Assembly: GCA_017434025.1 (NCBI GenBank)
Contig: JAFRGC010000065.1
Coordinates: 1-47,406 of the forward strand
Reading direction: 5' to 3'
Length of the DNA stretch: 47,406 nucleotides
From: Mogibacterium sp.
Lineage (GTDB): Bacteria > Bacillota > Clostridia > Peptostreptococcales > Anaerovoracaceae
Shown: one piece after another, positions 7,134 to 16,549 of the stretch
Position numbering within the stretch: the first letter of the stretch is position 1
Layout of the letters: every line of letters starts with the position of its first letter
Notes under the pieces: generated by a model
Seen by the model: the letters and a program-made list of their open reading frames with translations, nothing else
What the model was told of the DNA's origin: nothing
The model's database searches: none
Program-made: the position numbers and the translations under genes

Positions 7134-8405
7134 TTAGTTCTGCATCATGATATCTATGATCTTATCGTCAGTACCTCTCATGCCTTCCCGCGCGATCTCG
7201 CCCACTGCCTTAATGGTATTCTCGACACCTTTGATGACGATTCCGTCTCCATCATAGAACTGTCTGTCGTGCTTATCCATCTGCATACCAAGCAGTCCTG
7301 CCTCAACAGCAGATGCGATCTTGGCAGCGCAGCTCGACTTCGCACCGTCGCATATCATGCCTGAATTGATTGCAAGCGCGTTGACAATGGTATGCCTTAT
7401 CTCTCTGGCACCTCCGCCATACAGATAGCAGATCCCAGCTCCGGCTCCGACTCCGGCGCTTGTCGCACCGCAATATGCAGACAAGCTGCCGATACCGGTC
7501 TTGATATGGATGCTGATCAGATTGGAGATGACCAGCGCCCTGTAGAGCATATCTTCGGAAACACCGAGTTCACGGGCGTAGATGACAACAGGGATCGAGA
7601 CTGTCATTCCCTGATTGCCGCTGCCGGAGTTGATGACTACCGGAAGTTCGCATCCGTTCATTCTTGCATCTGATCCTGCTGCAGCGTATGCTTTCGCCCT
7701 GTTGTGTACACTGCCTCCGTAAGATCTCAGCAGGGTTTTTCCGATGGACGCGCCGTATTTCTCATCCATCCCGACCTGAGCGATTCTCATGTTGTATTCG
7801 ATCTGTCTGGAGATCACAGGCCTGATATCCTTGATGTCTACTTCCAGCGCAAAGTCAACTATGTCATTGACAGTCAGAAGCTTGCGGCTTTCCGGTACAG
7901 GAACGATCTCGTCCGAAAAATCCTTCTTGAAAACACACTCCCCGTTCTTCGATATCTCGACAACGTTAGTGTGGCTCGAGAATATATGCGCATATGCCTG
8001 ATCATCACCGGCATAAACTCTCACCTGGATGTCGAAAGGACAGTGATATGTGGATTTATTAATGCTGATCTCTGCTGTATCCAGAAATCGATCCAGTTCT
8101 TCGAGCTGAGCTGCAGTCACCTCGCTGATGACCTCCAGCTGCTTTGATGCAACACCATAGCATATGCCCGCGGAAACTGCTGTCCTCAGACCCTTGCGTC
8201 CGCTGGTGTTAGGTACGATGACACTTTTGACATTCTTGACGATATTGCCGCTGACAGTCAATTCGACTTTCTCAGGCAATCTTCCCAGCTGTTCTCTGGC
8301 GATCGCTCCTGCGTACGCGACAGCGATCGGCTCAGTACATCCCATCGCAGGTATGAGTTCCTCTTTGAGGATGTCCACGTAAGTTCTGTAAAGCATTTTA
8401 TCCAT
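7134..8405 (-). CDS. cyuA: L-cysteine desulfidase (CyuA/YhaM, UPF0597 family)
   Basis: A cytoplasmic 4Fe-4S enzyme family related to the alpha chain of L-serine dehydratase; characterised members break L-cysteine down to pyruvate, ammonia and sulfide. The 423-residue chain has the signature ELIPAMGCTEPIAVAYAGA near residues 16-34 (conserved cluster Cys in MGCTEP), later SGSGNQG, AYCGATSAGVGAGAG and MICDGAKSSC, which supply the remaining conserved cysteines. The start has GGAGG nine bases upstream. It is the last gene of the operon that begins upstream of butyrate kinase. A related deaminase specificity (serine or threonine) cannot be excluded. Confidence 0.88.
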   Translation of the reverse strand: MDKMLYRTYVDILKEELIPAMGCTEPIAVAYAGAIAREQLGRLPEKVELTVSGNIVKNVKSVIVPNTSGRKGLRTAVSAGICYGVASKQLEVISEVTAAQLEELDRFLDTAEISINKSTYHCPFDIQVRVYAGDDQAYAHIFSSHTNVVEISKNGECVFKKDFSDEIVPVPESRKLLTVNDIVDFALEVDIKDIRPVISRQIEYNMRIAQVGMDEKYGASIGKTLLRSYGGSVHNRAKAYAAAGSDARMNGCELPVVINSGSGNQGMTVSIPVVIYARELGVSEDMLYRALVISNLISIHIKTGIGSLSAYCGATSAGVGAGAGICYLYGGGAREIRHTIVNALAINSGMICDGAKSSCAAKIASAVEAGLLGMQMDKHDRQFYDGDGIVIKGVENTIKAVGEIAREGMRGTDDKIIDIMMQN

Positions 8406-8449
8406 TTGTCTCGTCCTCCGGCAAACGCGAAATGCACTTGTTATGTCGG

Positions 8450-11110
8450 CTATTTGCGCTTAAAGACCAAAACGCTGCCTCCAAAGCCTCCGCCTATAAG
8501 TCTTACCGCGAGAGTATCAGGCCTTGACCTGTATTCTTTGATTGTTCTGGACAGGTCATTTTCCTTGACCCCAGGAGGAACAACGTTCTGCAGCAGGTTC
8601 TCGGAACTGAGTCCGGATTCATTGATGCACTGCATGAACTTGTCAATATTGCCTGTCTTAAGAGCTATCGCCGCGGCAAGGACTCTTTCGTTCTCATCGA
8701 AATAATGTCTTGCTCTGTTGACCTGCAGTTCGGTAAGTTCTCCTCTGCTGACCATTTCCTGGAGCATCGGGAGTTTTCTCCTGAACTGTTCATCATTGAT
8801 ATCGCCAAGCCTGCTGACACCCAGTGCAGCTGCGACTTTGAACATATCGTCCGGTACGGATGCGTATTCACTGTCCAGAGATGCGTGGTCGTCCTTGGTC
8901 ATAACGATTTCAGTAGCAAAATCAGCATCTTCAAGATCGAAGTCGATGAGTTCGATCTCCGGTTCAGGTCCATTGAAATCGATCATCGCCATCTTGCCGA
9001 GACTGATCGCCAGCTGGTCCATCATACCACACGGTTTACCGTAGTATTCACGTTCAGCGAACATAGCGATTTTGGCCATTTCTACCGCATTTGCTCTGCC
9101 GCCGTAATATCTGTCGTTGATGATGCGGCACATGAGGATCTCGAACGCAGCAGAAGAACTGAGTCCGCTGCCTACAGGAACCTCTGTCTTGATGTGGACA
9201 TCAAATCCGTTGTTCTTCCCTTCGAATTTCCCGAACAGATCTATGAAACCTTCCAGCAGTCCTGTTACGATGGCGGCAGTTGTTCCTTTCTTGAATTCTG
9301 TCCTGTCGGTAATGCTGACTTCAAACGGCTCGAAGCCTTCTGAAGCTACTCTGATGACATCGCGATGGTTCTCCGCAACGTAAGCACGGATCTTATGCGG
9401 TGTCGGTGCTACCAATACCTTGCCCCCCTGATGATCAGTATGGTTTCCAATGATCTCAATTCTTCCTGTCCCAACATAGGATTTGAATTTGAGAATGTCT
9501 CTGTCGTATGTGAGGATCCCGTTTGTCTCATCCTCGACATCTGACACCTGAGTATAAACGGCTGCGCTCAGACCCTTATCTGTCATAGGTAAAATCTCCT
9601 TATCATATAATTTGCCCATATCTTCCAGTAATGCCGCTTCACTGCTGCATTTCCGGTAGCCATAGGTCTTCTCAGTGTTAAAGCAATGATCTTCGATCTT
9701 GCATGCGTATCCGCCGAACTCCGACAGGACGAGAGGCCTGTCGCCGGCTGTTATGTCGATTTTTTTGAAATATACGTGGTAGCTGTCTACATCACTTCTG
9801 GTCTGCCAGAACCATCCTGAAGTGCTGTCGACAAATCTTGTGTTGTCCAATGCCTTCAATCTGTCATATGCTGTATCAGCTTCGAACTGTCCCCATCCCT
9901 CGTTGAAAATCGTCCAGTAACATATGGATGGATGATTGTACAGCAGCTTGACAGTCTCTTCCATAGATTCGAGGAAGATCTTCCGGCGCCCCGGATCCTT
10001 GTGTCTGTCTCTGTCACTTCTGTTCCTGAATCCTATCGTCGGAAGTACTGAATCGCGGATATAGTAATAATCTGAATTATTCACCATATCCTGGAATACC
10101 ACCATGCCGAGCCTGTCGCAGTCATAGTAAAACTGCTCTGGCTCGATCTTGATGTGTTTCCTGAGCGTATTGAATCCCAGACTTTTCATGGCCCGGATAT
10201 CACTTTCGAAGCCTCTCGGTGTCGCAGGAGTGTAGATACCGTCTTGCCAGTAGCCCTGATCCAGCAGTCCGTTGAAGAAGTAAGGCTTTCCGTTGAGGCA
10301 CAGCCTCTTGTATCCCCCTGATTCTTCTATGGTCAGCGTCCTCAGCGCGAAATACGATGATATGCAGTCTGCTGCTGTCTCTATCGTAAATTCATAGAGA
10401 AACGGATCTTCCGGAGTCCAGACATGAGGCCTGTTGATATCGATATGGATCGAAGCACATTTCTCCGAAGAAGTCTCTTCAGTATGCATCTTGTGCCTGT
10501 CACCCAGGAGTGTTATGATCCCCGTCTCTATTCCATACGCCCTGATCTCAACCCAGTCAAGACCGGTGTCGATCTTGAGAGATTTGACATGCACTTCAGG
10601 GACAGACTCGAGCCAGACACTCTGCCAGATACCGGAGACCGGTGTATACCACATACCCCCGTTATCTCTCTTCTGCTTGCCCCATGGGTACTTGTGATCA
10701 AGATCATCGACTGCTTCAACACGCACAGTATTCACGGCGTCAAAATCTGTGAGATCCGTTATGTCGATCTCAAACGGCAGATACCCGCCCTCATGGTAAC
10801 CGGCTTCCTGGCCATTGATCAGAACTTTCGCTTTCTGATCCACTGCTCCGAAGTGAATGAGCAGTCTGCGGTCTATCCAGCCCATCGGGAGAGAGAATTC
10901 TCTCTCATAGATCATCTTCTCTCCCTGCGCTATTCTCCTGCCGATCCCGGACAAAGAACTCTCAGGGCAGAACGGAACATTGATGGTCTCCCACTCCTCT
11001 GTGCTGTTCTGACCGCTCCGTTCAGTCCTGAATTTCCATTCTCCGTTGAGACTGCGCCAGTCTTTCCTGACCAGCTGCGGTCTCGGGTACACATTCCAAG
11101 TGCTGCTCAT
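8450..11110 (-). CDS. Fusion of GH2 beta-galactosidase-like hydrolase and galactokinase
   Basis: An 886-residue single reading frame. Residues 1-542 are a glycoside hydrolase family 2 enzyme with N-terminal sugar-binding and Ig-like domains and a TIM barrel; acid/base Glu404 (FNEGW) and nucleophile Glu464 (SEFGG) are present. From residue 543 the chain continues as a GHMP galactokinase: sugar-binding GRIEIIGNHTDHQGG, ATP loop PVGSGLSSSAAFE, catalytic Asp in CGMMDQL, and C-terminal GGGFGG. The galactokinase lacks its usual N-terminal residues before the APGR motif (about 25 in E. coli, more in clostridial forms). The junction codons (9482-9493) are in frame. Galactokinase suggests the GH2 part releases galactose; beta-glucuronidase-like specificity is possible. 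Ribosome site AGAGGG; 15 bp after buk. Confidence 0.9.
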   Translation of the reverse strand: MSSTWNVYPRPQLVRKDWRSLNGEWKFRTERSGQNSTEEWETINVPFCPESSLSGIGRRIAQGEKMIYEREFSLPMGWIDRRLLIHFGAVDQKAKVLINGQEAGYHEGGYLPFEIDITDLTDFDAVNTVRVEAVDDLDHKYPWGKQKRDNGGMWYTPVSGIWQSVWLESVPEVHVKSLKIDTGLDWVEIRAYGIETGIITLLGDRHKMHTEETSSEKCASIHIDINRPHVWTPEDPFLYEFTIETAADCISSYFALRTLTIEESGGYKRLCLNGKPYFFNGLLDQGYWQDGIYTPATPRGFESDIRAMKSLGFNTLRKHIKIEPEQFYYDCDRLGMVVFQDMVNNSDYYYIRDSVLPTIGFRNRSDRDRHKDPGRRKIFLESMEETVKLLYNHPSICYWTIFNEGWGQFEADTAYDRLKALDNTRFVDSTSGWFWQTRSDVDSYHVYFKKIDITAGDRPLVLSEFGGYACKIEDHCFNTEKTYGYRKCSSEAALLEDMGKLYDKEILPMTDKGLSAAVYTQVSDVEDETNGILTYDRDILKFKSYVGTGRIEIIGNHTDHQGGKVLVAPTPHKIRAYVAENHRDVIRVASEGFEPFEVSITDRTEFKKGTTAAIVTGLLEGFIDLFGKFEGKNNGFDVHIKTEVPVGSGLSSSAAFEILMCRIINDRYYGGRANAVEMAKIAMFAEREYYGKPCGMMDQLAISLGKMAMIDFNGPEPEIELIDFDLEDADFATEIVMTKDDHASLDSEYASVPDDMFKVAAALGVSRLGDINDEQFRRKLPMLQEMVSRGELTELQVNRARHYFDENERVLAAAIALKTGNIDKFMQCINESGLSSENLLQNVVPPGVKENDLSRTIKEYRSRPDTLAVRLIGGGFGGSVLVFKRK

Positions 11111-11125
11111 TACAGTCCCTCTGAT

Positions 11126-12271
11126 CTAACGGACAGGTACGGTTCCAGGCTTGACACCCGGAAGAATGCTGATCCTGTCCTCAGCAGCTGCTGCGATCTC
11201 TCCGAAATCCTGCAGCTTCTCTTCTCCGCGGAGTACTCTCAGGCAGCCGGCAGCAAGAGCTTCCATCTCAAACTCACCTGCCATGACCTCTACTGGTGCA
11301 ATGAACGATACATGCTCTGAAATATATCCTGACAAGAACTTGGAATAAGCCATTCCACCGGTCAGAATAATGCGGTCGACCTTGCCGCAAACTGCCGCAG
11401 CAAGCTTGCCGATGTCTTTGGCTACTCCATATGCCAGTGCTTCGTATACGATCTTCGCATACTCATCGCCGCCTTCGATCATTTTCTCGACCTCGATCGC
11501 ATCCGCTGTGCCGAGATGAGCTTTGAGGCCTCCATTTCCGTGGAACAGTTTCATTGCCTGTTTGTATGTATACTTGCCGCTGTAGCAAAGATCGACCAGT
11601 CTCTTGGCACTGACTCCGCCGCCTCTTTCCGGTGTGAAGTTACCTTCGTCATCATTGACGCTGTCGATATTGACACCATTCTTATACAGTCTTATAGAGC
11701 TTCCGCCGCCGAGATGTGCAACTATGAAGGTGCAGTCTTCGAACTTCTTTCCGAGTCTCTCTTCTGCACACTTGATAGCCATCGCTCTGGTGTTAAGTGT
11801 ATGGCCTACCGTAAAGTGAGGGATTTCCGGAACACCGCTTACTCGTGCAACAGGCACTTTCTCATCGGTTCCGATAGCGTCATAGATGCAGACCGGAATA
11901 CCATACTCTTTGTTCAGATCAAACGCGATCATGCTTCCGATCAGGGAAGGATGCTTGGCAAGATCCTCCGGTCTGGTCAGGAAGTCTATCATCGCCTGGT
12001 CGATCCCTATAGCACCGTGTGGGCAAGGGATGATATTGCCTCCTCTGGAAACAGCAGCTGTAAGGGCGTCAAAGCCCATGCCGTTCTTCTCCAACGACTC
12101 TTTGATCTTGTTGTATCTGAACTCATACTGTTCGGTCACATCGCCATAAGGAGCCAATTCTTCAGTAGTGTGGCGGATGGTGTCATTGAAGAGTTCCTTA
12201 TCATCTTCATAAACGGCGATCTTACTCGATGTGGAACCCAGATTCATCACCAGGATCGTCTCTTTGCTCAT
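11126..12271 (-). CDS. buk: Butyrate kinase
   Basis: An ASKHA-fold kinase that converts butyryl phosphate and ADP to butyrate and ATP, the energy-yielding last step of one butyrate route. The 381-residue sequence starts LVMNLGSTSSKIAVYED (phosphate-1 motif) and contains the family blocks SRGGNIIPCPHGAIGID, HTLNTRAMAI, AHLGGGSSIRLYKNG and ILTGGMAYSKF. It is about 20 residues longer than typical Buk at the C terminus. No phosphotransbutyrylase gene lies in this window, so its partner must be elsewhere; branched-chain acyl kinase is a possible alternative. The ribosome site is GGAGG seven bases upstream. Confidence 0.93.
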   Translation of the reverse strand: MSKETILVMNLGSTSSKIAVYEDDKELFNDTIRHTTEELAPYGDVTEQYEFRYNKIKESLEKNGMGFDALTAAVSRGGNIIPCPHGAIGIDQAMIDFLTRPEDLAKHPSLIGSMIAFDLNKEYGIPVCIYDAIGTDEKVPVARVSGVPEIPHFTVGHTLNTRAMAIKCAEERLGKKFEDCTFIVAHLGGGSSIRLYKNGVNIDSVNDDEGNFTPERGGGVSAKRLVDLCYSGKYTYKQAMKLFHGNGGLKAHLGTADAIEVEKMIEGGDEYAKIVYEALAYGVAKDIGKLAAAVCGKVDRIILTGGMAYSKFLSGYISEHVSFIAPVEVMAGEFEMEALAAGCLRVLRGEEKLQDFGEIAAAAEDRISILPGVKPGTVPVR

Positions 12272-12292
12272 TGATTTCCTCCTTGCAGTTTT

Positions 12293-12580
12293 CTAGTATA
12301 CTTCAACTTCTTCTTTTCTGATCTCTACGTCAGGGATCTCAACGAAATCAGCATCAGCTACATCGAATTCGACAGCATCGTCAACAGTCTCAGCTTCTAC
12401 ATCGACTGCATTGTTGCGGATCTCTTCTTCTTCAGCGGCCTCTTCCATTGCTTCTTCCATTGCAGCAGCTTCCGCTTCCCTCTCAGCTCTTGCGGCATCT
12501 CTGCGCCTGAATTCATCCCTCAGATTCAGGAATTTGAGGACACCGTATATGATTGCGAGGATACATAATAGCGTAAACAT
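12293..12580 (-). CDS. Small single-pass membrane protein with acidic tail
   Basis: Ninety-five residues: an N-terminal membrane segment (MFTLLCILAIIYGVLKFL), a short basic stretch (RDEFRRRDAARAERE), an alanine/glutamate-rich probable coiled coil and an acidic C-terminal half. I do not recognise a family. The charge pattern predicts the acidic tail in the cytoplasm. GGGAGG lies six bases before the ATG. It sits between mscL and buk, so it is probably translated in the same operon. Confidence 0.75.
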   Translation of the reverse strand: MFTLLCILAIIYGVLKFLNLRDEFRRRDAARAEREAEAAAMEEAMEEAAEEEEIRNNAVDVEAETVDDAVEFDVADADFVEIPDVEIRKEEVEVY

Positions 12581-12613
12581 GTTAAACCTCCCGATGGTAT
12601 GATCATTAAAATG

Positions 12614-12997
12614 CTATTTCTTGAGCAGATCCCTGATCTCTGTCAGCAGTGCGATATCTTCAGGAACCGGTGCAGGTTCTTCCGGTGCCGGCTCTTCTTC
12701 CTTGACAACTGCAGCTTTCGCCTTGTTGAGTGCCTTGATGATCAGGAAGAGCACCCAGGCAACGAGCAGGAACTTGATGATCGCATCGATGAAGAGTCCG
12801 TACTGCAGAGAAGCGGTCCCTACTGTAACGACTCTTTCTGCAAAGCTGACTCCGCCGGTGATCATTCCGAGAAGCGGTGTGATGATGTTGTCGACCAATG
12901 CTGTAACGATTGCCGTGAAAGCACCGCCGATGATGATGCCGACAGCCATATCCATTACATTGCCCTTACTGATAAACTCTTTGAATTCCTTAAGCAT
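12614..12997 (-). CDS. mscL: Large-conductance mechanosensitive channel
   Basis: A homopentameric membrane safety valve opened by high membrane tension during hypo-osmotic shock. The 127-residue protein has the amphipathic N helix (MLKEFKEFISKGNVMDMAVG), TM1 with the pore-lining AVGIIIGGAFTAIVTALV, a short periplasmic loop, TM2 (IIKFLLVAWVLFLIIKAL) and a C-terminal charged bundle after a Glu/Pro-rich linker. Length is normal. Confidence 0.96.
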   Translation of the reverse strand: MLKEFKEFISKGNVMDMAVGIIIGGAFTAIVTALVDNIITPLLGMITGGVSFAERVVTVGTASLQYGLFIDAIIKFLLVAWVLFLIIKALNKAKAAVVKEEEPAPEEPAPVPEDIALLTEIRDLLKK

Positions 12998-13041
12998 AAG
13001 TTCTAACCCCTTTCTTTATCTATAACTGATAATATTGATAA

Positions 13042-13707
13042 CTATTTGATATTCTGCGGCCTTATGGCGAAAATGCACTTGCCCAGATCGAATTCCTGCG
13101 TATCGTAGAAGCTGTAGCTCGTATGGCGTATCACATGGCCGGCAGCTGCAGCTTTGTCCAGGAAGTCCTCAATACTTCCGATATTGTCGAGCCCGAAATA
13201 ACCGGTTCTGGTCTTGAAATGCATCGGGATCGCGACCTTCGGCGAAGTTCTGCGGATCAGATCAAGCGCTTCGTCTGCGTCGTAGGTGTAAGTCCCTCCG
13301 ACAGGAATGAGCGCAACATCTGCCCCCTGCAGAAGCTCCATGTTCTCGGGTGTCAGCAGATCGTCCATCACCTCTCCGATATCACCGTAATGGATGAGTT
13401 TCTCTCCGGTCTTTCTGTCCGTGATGATATGGATCCGGTTCGGACCTCTGAGCGTTCCTTTCTCCGGATCGTGCCATGTATCGATATACTGCACTTCGAA
13501 AGGGCTTTCTTCCTGAGGTTCCAGCACGACAGCATCCCTGAAATTGTGATCGAAATGTTCGTGTGAGCACAGCACTTCGCTTGAGATATCCTTAACACTG
13601 CCCAGGCCCGGAACGGAATCCGGTGCATAAGGATCGAATACTATCGAGTAGCCGGTCTCACTGTCCCGTATCTTGAAGCAGGCATGTCCTATGTATTTGA
13701 TTAGCAT
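13042..13707 (-). CDS. Metallo-beta-lactamase fold metal-dependent hydrolase
   Basis: A 221-residue hydrolase of the UlaG/YtkL-like branch. It starts LIKYIGHACFKIRDSETGYSIVFDPY, with the metal-binding HxHxDH motif in CSHEHFDHNF, a later GDIG and PVGGTYTYDADEA, and the terminal-side His in AIPMHFKT. Two bound metal ions are expected. The substrate is unknown. It is 14 bp downstream of the lipid kinase gene and probably cotranscribed with it. Confidence 0.88.
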   Translation of the reverse strand: MLIKYIGHACFKIRDSETGYSIVFDPYAPDSVPGLGSVKDISSEVLCSHEHFDHNFRDAVVLEPQEESPFEVQYIDTWHDPEKGTLRGPNRIHIITDRKTGEKLIHYGDIGEVMDDLLTPENMELLQGADVALIPVGGTYTYDADEALDLIRRTSPKVAIPMHFKTRTGYFGLDNIGSIEDFLDKAAAAGHVIRHTSYSFYDTQEFDLGKCIFAIRPQNIK

Positions 13708-13721
13708 ATTTCCCTCCTATG

Positions 13722-14627
13722 TTATCTGATCAGAGAAATGGCTGAGTCCATTGTAGTGATGGTGCAGACATCACTGCCTTCCTCGTACTCACCATCCAGT
13801 GTCCAGTGGGTCCCCTGGTCTGGCACAACTTCAACGGTCCTGGCTGAGAAGAATTCGATCTGACTGGATTTCAGCGTGCCGTTCAGCATGCTGACTCCAA
13901 TATCATTGAGTTCTATGATATCTTTCGGCATCCTGATCAGGAACACTTCCATCAGGCCGTCATTCATATCCACTTCACTTGCGGGAAGCTTGAGTATTCC
14001 CGCCACAGATGTTGAATTACAGACTGCGCCGAAGAGGAAATCCCCTTCTATGACCTGTTCATCCGGAGTGCCTTTGTCAGTTGTGACCTTGGCATGGATC
14101 GGTTTGATCGTCATGATATCCTTGATCCCGCCAAGGATATACGCTGTATGCCCGAGCATATTCTTAATAGTCTGCGGTACTGAATAACTCGTGGAAGTGA
14201 AAGCGCCAAAGCTTGCTATGTAGCTGAAATACCTGCCGTTGAAGCAGCCTACGTCAAACGATTCGGCTTTTCCTTCGATAATAAGATCCGTGCAGTCGTA
14301 TATTGACCCGGTAAGTCCTATGGAGTTGGCGAAGTCGTTCGTTGAACCGGATGGAATGTACCCGATCTTCGTCTTATGGCCTGCAGCGATCATTCCGTTG
14401 ATCACTCCGTTGAGCGTCCCGTCGCCGCCTGAAACGACTACGACATCGACCTCCCCGCCATATTCCATTGCAAATTTTCTTGCGTCCCCTCTGGCTGCAG
14501 TCATAAGGATCTGCGTCAGATAACCTGCTTTGGAGAATCTCTCTACGAGCTCTGACAGATGCTTAGGTGCCAGCATCACTCCTGATCTGGGATTCATTAT
14601 CAGGAGCAGCTTACGTCTGGTGTGCAT
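13722..14627 (-). CDS. Diacylglycerol kinase family lipid kinase (YegS/DagK-like)
   Basis: A 301-residue lipid kinase. The nucleotide-binding signature VVVSGGDGTLNGVINGM is present at about residues 77-93, followed by IGYIPSGSTNDFANSIG, and later the C-terminal beta-sandwich with WTLDGEYEEG. Such enzymes phosphorylate diacylglycerol or related lipids at the inner membrane face; the exact lipid is not determined by the sequence. The start follows GGAGGAAATC. The gene lies between the YihY-type membrane protein and the MBL hydrolase with gaps of about 15 bp. Confidence 0.9.
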   Translation of the reverse strand: MHTRRKLLLIMNPRSGVMLAPKHLSELVERFSKAGYLTQILMTAARGDARKFAMEYGGEVDVVVVSGGDGTLNGVINGMIAAGHKTKIGYIPSGSTNDFANSIGLTGSIYDCTDLIIEGKAESFDVGCFNGRYFSYIASFGAFTSTSYSVPQTIKNMLGHTAYILGGIKDIMTIKPIHAKVTTDKGTPDEQVIEGDFLFGAVCNSTSVAGILKLPASEVDMNDGLMEVFLIRMPKDIIELNDIGVSMLNGTLKSSQIEFFSARTVEVVPDQGTHWTLDGEYEEGSDVCTITTMDSAISLIR

Positions 14628-14642
14628 TGCCTTGATTTCCTC

Positions 14643-15818
14643 CTATAAGTATTTATTAGTCAGGGAATCGTCAATAGGATCGGCATCAATGAATGTGCCC
14701 TCCTGCAATTCATCCTCTATCTCTTTCTCGATTCTAAGCCTGATCCTGCGCTCCTCTTCGAGTTCCTCGATCTCCCGTTCTCGCTTCTCTTCATATCCCG
14801 GATCAAATTTCCTGGACATCTTGACTGCAAGACTGTCAAGAGATCTGTCCGCCATATCGTAGTCACCGATGATGAGTTTGTTGAACATCTCCTCGCCACG
14901 GGTCGGATACTGTGTGATCAGGTATTCTTTGATCTTGGCCGGCGTGAGCCGCCCTCTACGCATATGGATATCCCAGGACTTATTGAACATCATTCCGATG
15001 CAAAGCACCCAGCTGATCAGATAGAACCACAGCATCATAGCTACGATGTTAGAGAACGCGCCGTAGATAAGGTTGTAATTCGTTGCTCTCGAAGTATACA
15101 GAGAGTAGATCCAGGTGACCAGCATTATGCCGGCAGTCGCCACGATCGCTCCCGGAACGACCGCTGTCACAGGTACTCTGATACGCGGAAGCAGATAGTA
15201 ATTGGCCAGTATCATAACGAAGAACAGCCAGCCCAGCATCGGTGTCCTGAGCGAAGCGATAAGCTCGCCGAGGAATTCACTGTGGAATATACGGTGAGCG
15301 ATGATATCACCGTAGACATATACGATCAGGGAGAAAGCGACTACGAGTATCGACATCAGCGCGATAGGGATCGCTTTGACTCTCTCAGTGAAGAAATTGA
15401 ACCGGTATCTTCCGTAGCTGAGCGTATATGTCGTAAGTCTCGACAGTGAAAACGCCAGTGATGATGATGACCACAAAGCGAGTATAATCATCAGGATGTT
15501 GGACACGGCGGTCGATGATGCCGTGAACAGACTTGTCAGGAACGCACCCATCTCAGACGACAGATGATTATCCAGCCATATCCTGATAAAGTCCATCGAT
15601 ATATCGAAGATACCGAGGACCTGCGTAAGTACGATCAGCATCGGTACAGAAGACATGAAGAAGAAGTACGCGATCTGAGCGGCAAAACCTGCATAATAAG
15701 GGTCATCGAACTGACGCCACAGATGGAAGCAGACTTTAACAAACCTCTTCCATGTGAAAGGCACTTTAGGTCGGTCATCTTCATTATCCTGTACTGTATT
15801 GCGCCAGAAATCGCTCAT
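14643..15818 (-). CDS. YihY/BrkB family inner membrane protein
   Basis: A 391-residue polytopic protein of the YihY (UPF0761) family. It has the characteristic N-terminal FAAQIAYFFFMSSVPMLIVL segment, about six transmembrane helices to residue ~280 (including YGAFSNIVAMMLWFYLISWVLCIGMMFN) and a cytoplasmic tail that ends in a Glu/Arg-rich predicted coiled coil (about 335-375). The family was once annotated as RNase BN, which is wrong for this fold; the transport or lipid role is not known. It lies 13 bp from the XTP pyrophosphatase gene. Confidence 0.9.
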   Translation of the reverse strand: MSDFWRNTVQDNEDDRPKVPFTWKRFVKVCFHLWRQFDDPYYAGFAAQIAYFFFMSSVPMLIVLTQVLGIFDISMDFIRIWLDNHLSSEMGAFLTSLFTASSTAVSNILMIILALWSSSSLAFSLSRLTTYTLSYGRYRFNFFTERVKAIPIALMSILVVAFSLIVYVYGDIIAHRIFHSEFLGELIASLRTPMLGWLFFVMILANYYLLPRIRVPVTAVVPGAIVATAGIMLVTWIYSLYTSRATNYNLIYGAFSNIVAMMLWFYLISWVLCIGMMFNKSWDIHMRRGRLTPAKIKEYLITQYPTRGEEMFNKLIIGDYDMADRSLDSLAVKMSRKFDPGYEEKREREIEELEEERRIRLRIEKEIEDELQEGTFIDADPIDDSLTNKYL

Positions 15819-15831
15819 AATTCAAGATCCT

Positions 15832-16488
15832 CTATCCCAGCAGTCTCTCCAGTTCAGCTAATGCCTTGGCTCTGTGGCTTATCGTATTCTTGAAATCGGT
15901 TCCCAGTTCTGCAAATGTATTCTCATATCCCGCAGGAATGAAGACCGGATCATATCCGAAGCCCTGCGTTCCTCTGGTCTCTGAAGCGATCGTGCCTCTG
16001 CACTCTCCCCTTGCTGTCAGGACATAAAGTTCACCGTCCTTGACAGCTGCTTCCGGAACGCCCTTCCCGTCAGGATAGATCAGCGTAATAACGGTCACGA
16101 ATCCTGCGCCTCTTTCCTCTTCCGGAACACCGTCAAGCGCAGCAAGCAGCTTGACATTATTGTCAGCATAAGTGCAGCCTTCTCCGGCATATCTGGCACT
16201 GTAAACTCCCGGCTCCCCATTGAGAGCGTCTACCATAAGTCCCGAATCGTCAGCAATCACAGGGCTGTCCAGATATTTCCCGAATCCCGGTACCTCTCTA
16301 ATCATATCCAGGATCGCACGTGCCTTGATATAGGAGTTCTCCTCAAAAGTAGTACCTGTCTCCTCTATGTCATCCTTAGGCAGTCCGGCGTCATCTCTCG
16401 TGATGACATCCATATCGTATTTCTCAAGGATCGCTCTGATCTCTTTGATTTTGTTCTTGTTCTGGGATGCAAGTATAGCTGTTCTCAT
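15832..16488 (-). CDS. rdgB: XTP/dITP pyrophosphatase
   Basis: The Ham1/RdgB house-cleaning enzyme that hydrolyses deaminated purine nucleotides (XTP, ITP, dITP) to the monophosphate, keeping them out of DNA and RNA. The 218-residue protein has ILASQNKNKIKEIRAIL at the N terminus, the catalytic VIADDSGLMVDALNGEPGVYSARYAG block and the C-terminal GYDPVFIP and SHRAKAL signatures. The start follows CCGGAGGAACTG. An extended -10 promoter lies upstream (16550-16558). Confidence 0.95.
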   Translation of the reverse strand: MRTAILASQNKNKIKEIRAILEKYDMDVITRDDAGLPKDDIEETGTTFEENSYIKARAILDMIREVPGFGKYLDSPVIADDSGLMVDALNGEPGVYSARYAGEGCTYADNNVKLLAALDGVPEEERGAGFVTVITLIYPDGKGVPEAAVKDGELYVLTARGECRGTIASETRGTQGFGYDPVFIPAGYENTFAELGTDFKNTISHRAKALAELERLLG

Positions 16489-16549
16489 CAGTTCCTCCGG
16501 AGTTCAGTATTGTCAGGATCGGCGCACAAAATGCGCAATCAATCATATA

